From positions 25,189,675 to 25,202,174 of the forward strand of contig CM060329.1 of the NCBI GenBank assembly GCA_030674155.1: a stretch of 12,500 nucleotides of DNA, written 5' to 3'. Made by a program: the position numbers and the translations under genes. This document shows positions 1 to 7,788 of the stretch, in pieces; position 1 is the stretch's first letter; every line of letters starts with the position of its first letter. The notes under the pieces were generated by a model. It made no database searches. It saw only the letters and a list, made by a program, of their open reading frames with translations, and was not told the origin of the DNA. The stretch comes from Stramonita haemastoma (Eukaryota > Mollusca > Gastropoda > Neogastropoda > Muricidae).

Positions 1-560
1 AGAGAAAAAATGGTGGCAGTGCTCTGTAATATTTTGCTCTATCCAGGGAATGGAATAGAATGTTTAATCACAATACACGACAACAGAATGTAAAAACAAA
101 ACAGTTCGGTATACACAGCAATATGATGTAAGCGTATTGTCAGCAATGCTTCCCAGAGGTACAAAAGCAACCCTAACCCTTCATGAATATCATACAATCT
201 GAAAATATAATATTATATTATATGAAATGATAATGTGATACAGTATGATGTAATACCATTTTTTTATCTAAATAATCATATCATTTGATATGTCATATGA
301 TATAAATGATATGACAATGATATAAAAGTATAACATTATATAGTCATGTAATATACAAAACACAACAAACAGTAATAACATAACAACTGATTAATATATG
401 CATGATAGATTTATAATGTATACGATATATATAATAATGATATGATATGATTTTATTATATGATATACGATATAATAATTATTGAGTATAATATATGACG
501 ATAATATGATAATTCATAACACAAAATAACACGACAGGAAAAATACAACTTTCTATTAGA
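1..560. other. A+T-rich intergenic DNA, degenerate ATGATAT-type simple sequence
   Basis: No gene is seen. From about 195 to 520 the sequence is dominated by variants of TGATATGA, TATAAT and ATGATA without a stable period, which looks like an old decayed AT microsatellite. The first 190 bases are more complex, but I recognise nothing in them. Confidence 0.7.
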
Positions 561-587
561 CTGCAAATTGTATATCGATGCAATACC

Positions 588-652
588 ACACACACACACA
601 CCACCACACACACACACACACACACACGCCACGCACGCACGCACGCACGCAG

Positions 653-686
<34 letters not shown>

Positions 687-702
687 CACACACTACACAC
701 AC

Positions 703-758
<56 letters not shown>
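588..758. repeat. (CA)n microsatellite, compound and interrupted
   Basis: About 170 bp of CA dinucleotides, interrupted by CCAC, by (CGCA)n-type runs near 626-651, by AACAC and by CTACAC. The final part, about 711-758, is a pure CA run. Open frames here are only Thr-His or Val-Cys strings. Confidence 0.97.
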
Positions 759-761
<3 letters not shown>

Positions 762-840
762 ACGGATAGCAGCACACCCAACAGCAGAGATACCTGCAAA
801 TGACTTGGAACTTCTTCCAGCCCAGCTAGCTATAGTTTAC

Positions 841-970
841 ACTACCCCCACCCCCACCTTCCCACTTGCAACCCACACCCACCCTACTCCCCCAACCACC
901 ACCACCACTACCCTCGACCACCCCACCACCACCACCCTCAACCACCACCAGCACCACCACCTTCCTCCTC
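841..970. repeat. C-rich CCA/CCCA low-complexity tract
   Basis: A strand-asymmetric C-rich stretch built from CCCCCACC, CCAACCACC and (CCA)n units. The plus strand is almost free of G, so the minus strand is a run of GGT/GGGT triplets. Confidence 0.9.
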
Positions 971-1254
971 AATGATTTCAGATTGCAGCACACTAACATA
1001 ACAGAACAGAACATACACTCTTGCCCACCATCACCAGTTAGTTAGCTATGTACAAAGCGATGCACTGCTTAGCATATCACGGCACCGCCACATCACAGCA
1101 GCTGTTTTGATGTTTGCTCGCATCAGTTTCAGATAAACATGGTGCACATTTTCAGGCAAAGAGCCTAAGCTTAAAGTGAGCCAGCCTGATAGACAGAACC
1201 CGCAAAAAGCCATACTGAAGAGGACGAAGAGTAGTGACGATGAGTGGTGTGGTG
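971..1254. other. Unassigned unique-looking DNA
   Basis: Mixed-composition sequence with no tandem structure. The minus-strand frame across it has no recognisable motif. It ends at the G-rich block that follows. Confidence 0.5.
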
Positions 1255-1298
1255 GTGGTGTGTGGGGAGGGGGGGGGGGGGGGGGGTGAGGGGGGGGG
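1255..1298. repeat. Poly-G tracts (18 G and 9 G)
   Basis: GT/GGT-rich sequence leads into an 18-G run at 1269-1286 and a 9-G run at 1290-1298. This could form a G-quadruplex. Homopolymers this long are also places where assembly and sequencing lengths are unreliable. Confidence 0.9.
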
Positions 1299-1599
1299 TT
1301 GTGATGGTTAATAGCTGCAGGCAGGCATTGCATGCTGCTGCAGCTGCGTTTAGTTTGTGTTGGGTGTTTTTGTGTTTTTTTGCTTTTGTTTTTCTTTTTT
1401 TTGTCAAAAACGATGCTTGCTTATCTTCTAACGAAGGTCAGATAAAACGAAAAGACGGCCGGATATGTATGTAGGTCACGCTATTTACAGTCGCGAGTAC
1501 GCCGCGAGCTCTTCTGTGTGTCAGTGCATATACATGTACACCGTATGGACTTACCAGTGCGCATGTACGCGTGCATGCACGCGCGTGTGTGCCGCGCGC

Positions 1600-1650
1600 A
1601 TACACACACACTCGCACACATGCGCCGGGACGCACATACATATACACACA

Positions 1651-1742
<92 letters not shown>
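1600..1742. repeat. (CA)-rich block followed by long (CT)n
   Basis: An alternating purine-pyrimidine block rich in CA, TG and CGCG (about 1556-1650) runs into an uninterrupted CT array at 1655-1742, about 44 dinucleotides. The CT array ends exactly where the LINE remnant becomes readable. Confidence 0.95.
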
Positions 1743-1745
<3 letters not shown>

Positions 1746-2140
1746 TGCAGTTTATCGAAATTAGTAAATCCTCTATATCACTGGAATCGTACTTCACCGT
1801 TATCACTAACGAACATATCAGAGATGTGCTCATCCGATTTAGAATCGGTGTAACTGATATACGCACACATAAAATGCGATATGCTACTTTCAATCCCGGT
1901 GATCTAAAATGACCGCTCTGTAATTCGTCTTGAAGATGAAGTACACACTTTATTTTACTGTAAATCTCTGACTGATTTGGACAAAAATGCATCCCATCTC
2001 GTTATAGGCAATACCCTTCAGAAAAAAAACATTGAAACTTATGATGTAAGATGACAAAAGCCTTCATGATTTAGGACGATTCATATTTCATTCCAACAAA
2101 AGCGTTCTGCTTTACAATGATGGCTGTATCAAAATAATTA
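1743..2140 (+). pseudogene. Decayed LINE (CR1-like) ORF2 C-terminus
   Basis: This is a broken remnant of the reverse-transcriptase protein of a non-LTR retrotransposon; only the region after the RT domain survives. The first frame carries RDVLIRFRIGVTDIRTHKMR, the 'L.RFR.G...L..H..RY' segment seen before the terminal zinc motif in CR1-like LINEs. It runs to a TGA at 1910-1912, which sits where the first Cys of 'CPLCNSS' would be, so a Cys codon seems to have become a stop. The same frame continues PLCNSS, then a +1 shift near 1929 opens LEDEVHTLFYCKSLTDLD, matching 'EDE.H.L..C..L.DL'. A further shift near 2050 opens HDLGRFIFHS, like the last 'LG.FI..A' segment. The 5' side is lost at the (CT)n array. 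Clade placement is by motif memory only. Confidence 0.78.
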
Positions 2141-2392
2141 ACGTATTTCTAAAGTTGTTTCAGTGTCTTATGCTACTCCGTGTACAATTTTTACCCCTAA
2201 GTTATCACTTCTCTAATCAATTTTATTTATGTATTTATTTATTCATTAAACTTATATTTTGTCAAAAATGTTCCAAACATTCCAAGCAGATGTATGCTAA
2301 TACCACGAGTGAATGTTATAATCGTTGTGCTTGAAGTGTTTTCAGGTGCATTCTTGGAAAAGATTGAGAATGAAATTAATGTGAAGGGGTTA
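2141..2392 (+). other. Probable LINE 3' untranslated region
   Basis: T- and A-rich sequence directly downstream of the LINE C-terminus, with a TTTAT/ATTTATT-rich stretch at about 2220-2245 and no other identity I can see. One frame stays open through it, from about 2050 to the 2330s, but the composition is not protein-like past about 2140. It is most simply the element's 3' UTR plus flank, ending at poly-G 2393-2410. Confidence 0.4.
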
Positions 2393-2410
2393 GGGGGGGG
2401 GGGGGGGGGG
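2393..2410. repeat. Poly-G run (18 G)
   Basis: An uninterrupted 18-base G homopolymer, the second such run in the window on this strand. Confidence 0.92.
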
Positions 2411-2479
2411 TAGCGAGTGTGTGAAATTGTAATGGGTCCGGTGGCCTTCTACAATAAAATTGTTCAGAGTTCAGAGTTT

Positions 2480-2504
2480 CTCTCTCCTCCTCTCTCCTCT
2501 CTCC

Positions 2505-2542
<38 letters not shown>

Positions 2543-2600
2543 TCTCTGTCTCTGTCTCTCTCTCTCTCTCCTCTCTCTCTCTCCTCTCTCCTCTCCTCTC

Positions 2601-2645
<45 letters not shown>
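2480..2645. repeat. (CT)n / CTCTC polypyrimidine tract
   Basis: About 165 bp of almost pure pyrimidine, with CT runs interrupted by CCTCT, GTCTT and TGTCTC variants. Mirror-symmetric polypyrimidine of this kind can form triplex (H-)DNA. Frames here are Ser-Leu or Arg-Glu strings and are not genes. Confidence 0.95.
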
Positions 2646-2646
<1 letters not shown>

Positions 2647-2654
2647 TCTCTTTC

Positions 2655-2757
2655 ATATACATATAATATATATATAATATATGTGTAGTATATGGAGATG
2701 TATATATGTTTATCTATATTATAAATATACATATATATATCATATATCTATACACAC

Positions 2758-2798
<41 letters not shown>

Positions 2799-2816
2799 AA
2801 TAATATATATAATAAT
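2655..2816. repeat. (TA)n-rich block
   Basis: AT dinucleotide arrays with TATA/ATAT interruptions, including a pure run at about 2765-2791, then AATAATAATA. Low complexity, no gene. Confidence 0.9.
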
Positions 2817-2831
2817 ACATACATACATACA

Positions 2832-2862
<31 letters not shown>

Positions 2863-2933
2863 CATACATACATACATACATACATACTACATACATACAT
2901 ACATACTACATACATACATACATACTACATACA

Positions 2934-2964
<31 letters not shown>
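2817..2964. repeat. (CATA)n tetranucleotide array with ordered interruptions
   Basis: About 148 bp of CATA/TACA units. Loss of one base in several units creates CTACATA, and three such interruptions between about 2886 and 2930 are spaced 19 bp apart. The array abuts the 3' end of the SINE copy beginning at 2973. Confidence 0.95.
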
Positions 2965-2967
<3 letters not shown>

Positions 2968-2972
2968 ATTAT

Positions 2973-3245
2973 ATAACCTATGCAGTCGTTGTTGGGAAGC
3001 AAAGGTGTCAAGAGACCTCAGCTTCTCTAGGGGCCAGCATGTTGAGGGCGGCGCCCATCTCCTCTCCCTCGCTGCTTTACCTTCCCTGACCCTAAAGAGG
3101 GCATGTACCATTTACAGCTGGGTGAACTGGGGGACTGTACTGAAGCTAAGGCGCACAACCGTCACCCATCCACTTGGTAACCACGCTCGATCCTGCTTAA
3201 ACCTGGCTGGGGGAAAGCGAGTGCTCTGACCACTGAGCTATCCCA
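2973..3245 (-). mobile_element. SINE-B copy 1: tRNA-like head with 5S rRNA-like body
   Basis: This is a short non-autonomous retroposon that depends on a LINE for movement and would be transcribed by RNA polymerase III. Reading the minus strand from about 3245, the head is GGGATAGCTCAGTGGTCAGA, with a tRNA A box (TAGCTCAGTGG) at 3240-3230. The next part, 3201-3161, aligns without gaps to the middle and 3' internal-promoter part of 5S rRNA: TTAAGCA, then TCGAGCGTGG, then TTACCAAGTGGATGGGTGAC, close to the 5S box C. A weak B-box-like GGATCGAGCG overlaps this. A family-specific body follows and ends near AGGTTAT at 2973, without the TTTACC tail seen in the 6242 copy. The family also occurs at 3272, 6242 and 6921. 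Protein frames across it are chance read-through. Confidence 0.82.
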
Positions 3246-3271
3246 CATATAAATAATTTATCATATATATA

Positions 3272-3320
3272 AAAGGTAAAAGTGTCTCATAACCTATGTG
3301 GTCGTAGGGCGGGGACTTGA
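3272..3320 (-). mobile_element. SINE-B 3'-end fragment
   Basis: A short stretch, AAGGTAAAAGTGTCTCATAA followed by CCTATGTGGTCGTAGGGC, matches the 3' terminal part of the copy at 6242-6300 on the minus strand. The rest of the element is absent. It lies about 26 bp from the head of copy 1, so the two are arranged head-to-tail, as if one inserted next to the other. Confidence 0.75.
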
Positions 3321-3353
3321 TGTATGAGTGCTGGTTCATTATCCTTGATATCA

Positions 3354-3387
3354 TTGATTTGATTTGATGTGATTTGATTTGATTTGG
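3354..3387. repeat. (GATTT)n pentanucleotide repeat
   Basis: About six GATTT/GATTTG units with one GATGT variant. Short pentamer runs like this are common as 3' tails of LINEs and SINEs, here read as (CAAAT)n on the minus strand, but I cannot identify a body next to it. Confidence 0.75.
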
Positions 3388-3485
3388 CACCGTGGACAAC
3401 TCGAGGAAAGGAATTTGTGTCACCTTCAAGCTTCTTCTTCTTCTGTCTGCTTCCCCCAAGAGAGTGGTTCATGCATTACAGAAGT

Positions 3486-3895
3486 GTGGATCGGTGGTCT
3501 AGAGGTAACGCGCCTGACTGGAAAGCGAAAAGTCCGGGTTGGAGTATGCGGAGGGTCGAATCCTGTTTTGGCCCAAAACTTTTCCCCCATCATTAGACCG
3601 TGAGTGGTGGTCTACTCTGGGTGCTAGTCTTTCGGATGAGACAATAAACCGATGTCCCGTGTGTTACACATCATTATTTAGCACACGTAAAAGAACCCAC
3701 GGCAACAAGAGGGTTGTTCCTGGCAAAACTCTGAAGAAAAAAGTCACTCTGATAGGGAAAGAAATACAGTTGCAGACAGGAAAAAGACAAAAAAAGAATA
3801 ATGGGTGGCGCTGCACTTGTGGCGATGCGCTCTTCCCTGGGGAAAGAGCAGCCCGAATTTCACGCAGAGAAATCTGCTGTGATATGAAGTTTATA
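3486..3895 (+). mobile_element. SINE-A copy 1: near full-length tRNA-derived SINE
   Basis: A tRNA-derived retroposon of about 410 bp. The head has an A box TGGTCTAGAGG at 3495-3505 and a B box GGGTCGAATCC at 3553-3563, one mismatch from GGTTCGANNCC. The A-to-B gap of 47 bp is longer than in a tRNA. The central domain at 3625-3665 contains CTTTCGGATGAGACAATAAA and CGATGTCCCGTGTG. It is followed by CACGTAAAAGAACCCACGGC and GGGTTGTTCCTGGCAAAACT. The 3' part has GGGTGGCGCTGCACTTGTGG and CCCGAATTTCACGCAGAGAA, ending near GTGATATGAAG. From memory this body is a family abundant in marine gastropods, and the central domain belongs to a class of conserved metazoan SINE domains; which named domain would need a library search. 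A frame crossing 3539-3985 is read-through of this element, not a gene. Confidence 0.9.
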
Positions 3896-4128
3896 AAACT
3901 TTTTTTTAGAATAGCACAAAAAATTATTTCATTATTTCGTGTTATGGTGCACCACAACTGTCAAAAAAACTGTACTCCAACTTAGCAGATACTTGGCTAA
4001 TGCATCACGGGCTGTTAATTTAATAACCCCCGGGGTGCATATTGGGGCTTATTTTTCAATGTTTACCAGACTCTGATCTGTTGAATGTGTTGTCTGAAGA
4101 GCATCATTAAGGCATTTACCTGCTGAAA
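3896..4128. other. Unassigned DNA between SINE-A and (AAT)n
   Basis: A short A-rich segment that could be the SINE tail, then mixed sequence including a TAACCCCCGGGGTG palindrome-like stretch near 4023. No gene or known repeat is recognised. Confidence 0.4.
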
Positions 4129-4191
<63 letters not shown>

Positions 4192-4199
4192 TAATAATA
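4129..4199. repeat. (AAT)n microsatellite
   Basis: About 23 AAT units, nearly perfect, with one extra A near 4189. It directly adjoins the retroelement 3' terminus described next, for which it would be the (ATT)n tail on the minus strand. Confidence 0.95.
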
Positions 4200-4235
4200 C
4201 ATTAGAAATTATATAGCGCTAAATCTTGTAAAAAC
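4129..4235 (-). mobile_element. LINE/SINE 3' end with AGCGCTATATAA motif and (ATT)n tail
   Basis: On the minus strand 4235 to 4200 reads TTTACAAGATTTAGCGCTAT and then ATAATTTCTAATGT before (ATT)n. AGCGCTATATAA followed by a short tandem tail is a widespread 3' terminus of L2/CR1-type LINEs and their SINE partners. The body upstream, at higher coordinates, is not recognisable, so only the terminal ~100 bp is called. Confidence 0.5.
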
Positions 4236-4672
4236 GAATACAAGGAACATTGTTTAATAAAGAATATTTAGAGAGAATTGCGTAACAGAATGGAGATCTT
4301 TCAATTCCCAACTCTGCAAAATACCTCCGATGAGTCCAGCTAAACAGAATGTGGTCCCTAAAAAGAGGCTGCTTAAATGCTACATTTCACCGCGAAAATG
4401 AGGAATGTGCAATGGATAGAGTTTTCAACTGCCACTTAACGAAACAGAGTGTTGCACAAGTTCGCAGGTGTGTCCAGGTTTAGAAATTGGACGCTGCAAC
4501 TGGGCTCTGATCCCATGGGAGGTAATCTACTTACCCCCCATCACAATTATATTAATGATTATGGTGTTACAACACGTTTCAAGTGATAATTCTTTTAGGT
4601 CTGCTACAGTACTCATACTTAGGTTTCCCTCCTCCTAAGTTTTCTAATGCAGTTTGTTTCATATATTGTTTT

Positions 4673-4673
<1 letters not shown>
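4236..4673. other. Unassigned DNA, possible body of the preceding retroelement
   Basis: Mixed-composition sequence with no tandem structure and no protein motif in either direction. It could be the 5' continuation of the minus-strand element whose tail is at 4129-4235, or unique intergenic DNA. Confidence 0.35.
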
Positions 4674-4747
<74 letters not shown>

Positions 4748-4749
4748 CA

Positions 4750-4790
<41 letters not shown>
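4674..4790. repeat. (CA)n microsatellite
   Basis: About 117 bp of CA with three AACAC or ACCAC interruptions. Frames across it are Thr-His or Val-Cys strings. Confidence 0.97.
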
Positions 4791-4791
<1 letters not shown>

Positions 4792-4828
4792 CTTTCCAAG
4801 CCTGACATCACTCTTTAGTTAAAGGGAG

Positions 4829-5800
4829 GGTTAAAACGGAGACATAAAACACATGAATTTCATCCTAAAAACACGTTTACCAAAATACATCTACAACGAC
4901 ATTACAAATGCTTACGAATGAACAAAACGAACTAAAACCTGCCCACTAACATTACAACTCACCATTTTCAATATCAGACCTTTGCACAGATGGTTGAGTA
5001 ATAGTTACAATGAAGAACAAAACACATAAATTTCATCATTAAACCACATTTACGAATATACATCTACATAAACATTACAAGTGCTTACGAGTGAACAAAA
5101 GAAATGCTATAGCCTGCCCCCTACACTATGTCTACAACTCACCATTTTCAATATCATACTTTTGCACTGATTGTTGAAGGATAGTTAAACTGAAGAACAA
5201 AACACACATTTCGTTCTTAAAACATATCCACAAAATAATTATACATCTACCTAAACATTACAAATGCTTACGAATGAACAAAAGAAACGCTGTAACCTGC
5301 TCACTTATATCTATATAACTCGCCATTTTCAATATCAGACCTTAGCACAGAAGGTTGAAGGAGAGTTCAAATGAAAAACACACACACAGTGATTTTATCT
5401 TTAAAACACATCCACGAATATACGTCTGCTTAAAAACTTTACAAATTCTTATGAATTAAACAAAAGAAAAAACTATATCATGCCCCATATTTCTATAACT
5501 CATCATTTTCAATATATACCTTTGTAAAGATGGTTGAAGGATAGTTAAAATAAAACACACACAGAGAGGTCCGTCTAATATCACTAAGAGTGAACAGACG
5601 TAAAATTGAAGACAACAACAACAACAACAACAACACACAGAGATTTCATCCTTAAAACACTTTCACGAATATACGTGTACATAAACATTACAAATGCTTA
5701 CGAATGAACAAAAGAAACACTATAACATACCCACTTACATTATATCTATAACTCACCATTTTCGATGCCAGACCTTGGAAGAGTCGGTTGAAGACTTAAA
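4829..5800. repeat. Tandem array, ~180-bp unit, five copies
   Basis: A satellite-like array. The landmark ACCATTTTCA, or a one-base variant, starts at 4961, 5141, 5322, 5502 and 5755, giving spacings of 180, 181, 180 and 253; the last is longer because of an insertion at 5568-5643. Other landmarks recur in phase: ACATTACAAATGCTTACGAA, TGAACAAAAGAAA, TGGTTGAAGGATAGTTAAA, AAAACACA and TTTCATCCTTAAAACAC. Copies differ at many positions, so the array is not recent or is poorly homogenised. The edges are gradual: similarity begins near GGTTAAAACGGA at 4829 and fades after GGTTGAAGACTTAAAA near 5800. No frame is conserved between copies, so it is not a coding repeat. I do not recognise the family. 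Confidence 0.9.
5568..5632 (+). mobile_element. Mini-element copy 1 inserted in the tandem array, (CAA)n tail
   Basis: A core of about 45 bp, GTCCGTCTAATATCACTAAG followed by AGTGAACAGACGTAAAATTG and AAGAC, then (AAC)n. It interrupts one unit of the 180-bp array. The 11-bp sequence ACACACAGAGA lies on both sides (5557-5567 and 5633-5643), as expected of a target-site duplication, though it is low-complexity. The core holds an inverted repeat TATCACT..AGTGA. The same core recurs at 7203-7248 and 10331-10379. Confidence 0.75.
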
Positions 5801-6103
5801 AACTGGTTTTCACGATGTGAGCAAAAGCACAGCACTGTTCTTCCTTCTGTCTTTTCTCAGTTTTCTGCGTTTAAAACGTGTCTGCTATCAGAGAGGCAGC
5901 AACATGTGCGCTGCGTGATTACAGTGCAGTGGAGCTTCACCCACTTGGCGCAAAGAGCATAGTAGAGCCTGCTTAGAGTTTGATGATACAGCGCAGGCAC
6001 TACACTCTGGTCCTTTTTGTTTCTTTGTTTGCCAGGTTATGTCATAAGATCAAGTGCTATATATATACAGAGAGAGATATAGAGTGCTGACTGGTCTCCT
6101 AAA
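5801..6103. other. Unassigned DNA
   Basis: Mixed sequence after the tandem array, with a short TATATATA/GAGAGA patch near 6058-6082. The small frame crossing the array edge has no protein motif. Nothing recognised. Confidence 0.45.
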
Positions 6104-6183
6104 TTGTATTGTATTGTATTGTATTGTATTGTATTGTATTGTATTGTATTGTATTGTATTGTATTGTATTGTATTGTATTGTA
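6104..6183. repeat. (GTATT)n pentanucleotide repeat, ~16 perfect units
   Basis: Perfect TTGTA/GTATT units for 80 bp. On the minus strand it reads (AATAC)n and would suit the tail of a minus-strand retroposon whose 3' end is the unidentified 6184-6240 segment. Confidence 0.95.
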
Positions 6184-6241
6184 GTTGAGAAGTAAGATTC
6201 TTCACAGTCATTTTTGAGCCTCTGAAGAAGAAACTGGAGGA

Positions 6242-6525
6242 AGGTAAAAGGTAAAGGTAAAGGTGTCCCATAACCTATGTGGTCGTAGGGGAGCGCGAGG
6301 CATCAGAGACCTCGGCTTCTCCAAGGGGTAGCAATATTGAGGGCGGCGCCCATCTCCTCTCCCTGGCTGCTTTACCTTCCCTGATCCTCAAGAGGGCAGG
6401 TACCCATTGACAGCTGGGGAACTGGGGGGACTGTACTGAAACCAAGGCACCCAAACGGCCACCCATCCACTTGGTAACCACACTCGATGCTTCTTTCACC
6501 TTAGCATGGGGAACGCGAGGGGATA
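6242..6525 (-). mobile_element. SINE-B copy 2, 3' tail complete, head eroded
   Basis: It matches the 2973-3245 copy along most of its length: GGGCGGCGCCCATCTCCTCT, CTGCTTTACCTTCCCTGA, GGGGGACTGTACTGAA and CACCCATCCACTTGGTAACC are shared. The 5S-like box C lies at 6459-6480 on the minus strand. The head beyond 6490 aligns only loosely, and the tRNA A box TAGCTCAGTGG is gone. The 3' end carries tandem TTTACC units (6242-6263, plus strand GGTAAA), giving the family's tail. Two copies produce similar Arg/Glu/Ala-rich read-through peptides on the minus strand, which is a trap for gene calling. Confidence 0.85.
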
Positions 6526-6727
6526 CTGGAGGGAACTGGTGGTTTCTTTGTTTTTCTTTGGCCTCCTAGGTTTGGGTTGTTGTATTGTTTTTGTTGTTGT
6601 TTATATTTGTCCGTGTTTTTGTTTTTAGAGAAATGGGCTATCTTCTGAGGGATAAGGGGTAGTTTCCAGGGAGACAAGTAGGAGTAGCACGCTATGTTAG
6701 TGACAATGAGGGAGGGGGGAGCTGAGT
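6526..6727. other. Unassigned T/G-rich DNA
   Basis: TTGTTGTTTT-type low-complexity patches and GGGAG stretches without tandem order. No gene or known repeat is seen. Confidence 0.45.
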
Positions 6728-6915
6728 GTAAATTAGACTCCAAATTCAAATTCAATTCAAATTCAAATTCAAACATTTTTATTATCTCAAAAATAGAGAA
6801 AATCATATGGGTTACAAGCCGTACATAAAAAAGTCAATAGGAAAAACAACATTTCTCATATAGGAACGACACGGTACATTAGGCAACCATTACCCCGCAC
6901 ACATTACAGGACAAT
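6728..6915 (-). mobile_element. LINE 3' end with (TTTGAA)n tail
   Basis: On the minus strand, ATAGAGATAATAAAA-like sequence (here ATTTTTGAGATAATAAAAAT, 6795-6776) runs into GTTTGAATTTGAATTTGAA-type hexamers at 6774-6741. A GAGATAATAAA terminus followed by TTTGAA hexamers is a pattern I associate with mollusc non-LTR retrotransposon ends. The region up to 6915 would be its 3' UTR; no coding part is visible. A minus-strand frame crossing the tail is not a real gene. Confidence 0.5.
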
Positions 6916-6920
6916 AAATG

Positions 6921-7017
6921 GCAAAAGGTAAAGATGTCCCATAACCTAGGCAGTCGTAGGGGAGCGAGGCGTCAGAGACCTCAGCTTCTCTAGGGGCCAG
7001 CATATTGGGGGCGGCGT
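6921..7017 (-). mobile_element. SINE-B copy 3, 3' fragment
   Basis: AAAAGGTAAAGATGTCCCAT, then CAGTCGTAGGGGAGCGAGGC and GACCTCAGCTTCTCTAGGGG match the 3' third of the family, the last segment identical to copy 1. It stops abruptly at GGGGGCGGCG (about 7015), so it lacks the 5S-like and tRNA-like parts, as expected of 5'-truncated retroposition. Confidence 0.85.
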
Positions 7018-7103
7018 TGCAATATCATCTACCTACTGTACAAGGTTATAATTTACATAGTATTTGACAGGACTTTCGGGAGGCGATGAATAGGAATGTG
7101 TGT

Positions 7104-7111
7104 GTGTAGTG

Positions 7112-7204
<93 letters not shown>

Positions 7205-7315
7205 GTGAGTCTTCAATTTTGAAGTCTTTCCACTTTAAGTGATACCAGTGTGTGTATGTGTGTGCATATGTGTGTGTGTGTGTGTTTGTGTGCATGCATA
7301 TGTGTGTATGCATGC

Positions 7316-7351
<36 letters not shown>

Positions 7352-7352
7352 A
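7104..7352. repeat. Two (GT)n microsatellites either side of a mini-element
   Basis: A GT array runs from 7104 to about 7200 and a second, with CATGCATATG and TTTGTG interruptions, from about 7246 to 7352. The 45-bp spacer is the mini-element described separately. Confidence 0.95.
7203..7248 (-). mobile_element. Mini-element copy 2, enclosed by (GT)n
   Basis: Plus strand: TCTTCAATTTTGAAGTCTTT followed by CCACTTTAAGTGATACCAG. Reversed, it aligns with the copy in the tandem array: TATCACTTAAAGTGGAAAGA, then CTTCAAAATTGAAGA. The CACT..AGTG inverted repeat is kept. There is GT repeat immediately on both sides. Confidence 0.7.
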
Positions 7353-7788
7353 TGTTTGCGTGCGCAAAAATCAGATTTCATTGCTTAATTGATGAAATAA
7401 GAAAGACTCTTTTTTTCATCCTTCCTTTCTTCTTTCCTTTCTTTCTTTCTTTCTGAGCCAAGTAAGCTAAAGGGTCAGTAGAGCTGTTGGCCACATCCTC
7501 TAAGTCATATTATCAGCTCTTGTGAAATTTGAAGTGGTGTAGTAGGCAGTGCCTAGTTTATATCGGCAATCTTTTCTGTTTGACTATGAACTAAGAGTGA
7601 ACTCAAGTAGAATGCTGCATTTATGTGCACAGCCACGACCATAAAAACGAACCATAAAACTTGACACGAAGAGTGCATTGTTCTGTTGTTTTTTAAAAAA
7701 TCATTGCCACTTTTGACATCTAAAAAAAAAGTTATTATATTGTCTCCTCGGTTAGTGCTCAGAGGTAAGTTCAGCAAAGGTGAGATTT
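7353..7788. other. Unassigned DNA, with a short CTTT-rich patch
   Basis: A CCTTCCTTTCTTCTTTC-type pyrimidine patch at 7419-7454, then mixed A+T-rich sequence. No open frame with protein character and no repeat I can name. Confidence 0.45.

Noticed and set aside
169..180. Telomere-like AACCCTAACCCT
   Set aside because: Only two units, isolated in unique-looking DNA. The CTAACA run near 9590 is not the metazoan telomere unit.
568..975. 135-residue open frame rich in Thr-His
   Set aside because: It is a CA microsatellite and CCA tract read as protein; all frames on both strands stay open for the same reason.
1438..1992. 184-residue minus-strand open frame with a long Arg-Glu run
   Set aside because: The run is the CT array, and the rest is antisense to the LINE remnant, whose motifs are on the plus strand.
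2887..3111. Similar minus-strand peptides at 2887-3111 and 6275-6499 (REGKAARERRWAPPS) that could suggest a conserved protein
   Set aside because: Both are read-through of SINE-B copies; the similarity is that of the repeat DNA.
3495..3563. Functional tRNA genes at the A/B box pairs (also 7952-8000 and 9385-9437)
   Set aside because: A-to-B spacing and missing acceptor/anticodon pairing do not fit a tRNA, and each continues into a SINE body.
3539..3985. 148-residue plus-strand open frame
   Set aside because: It lies inside the tRNA-derived SINE and its A-rich tail; no protein motif, and the DNA identity is the SINE.
4829..5800. CRISPR-like direct repeats
   Set aside because: The period is ~180 bp of continuous similarity without short repeats and unique spacers, and the genome is animal.
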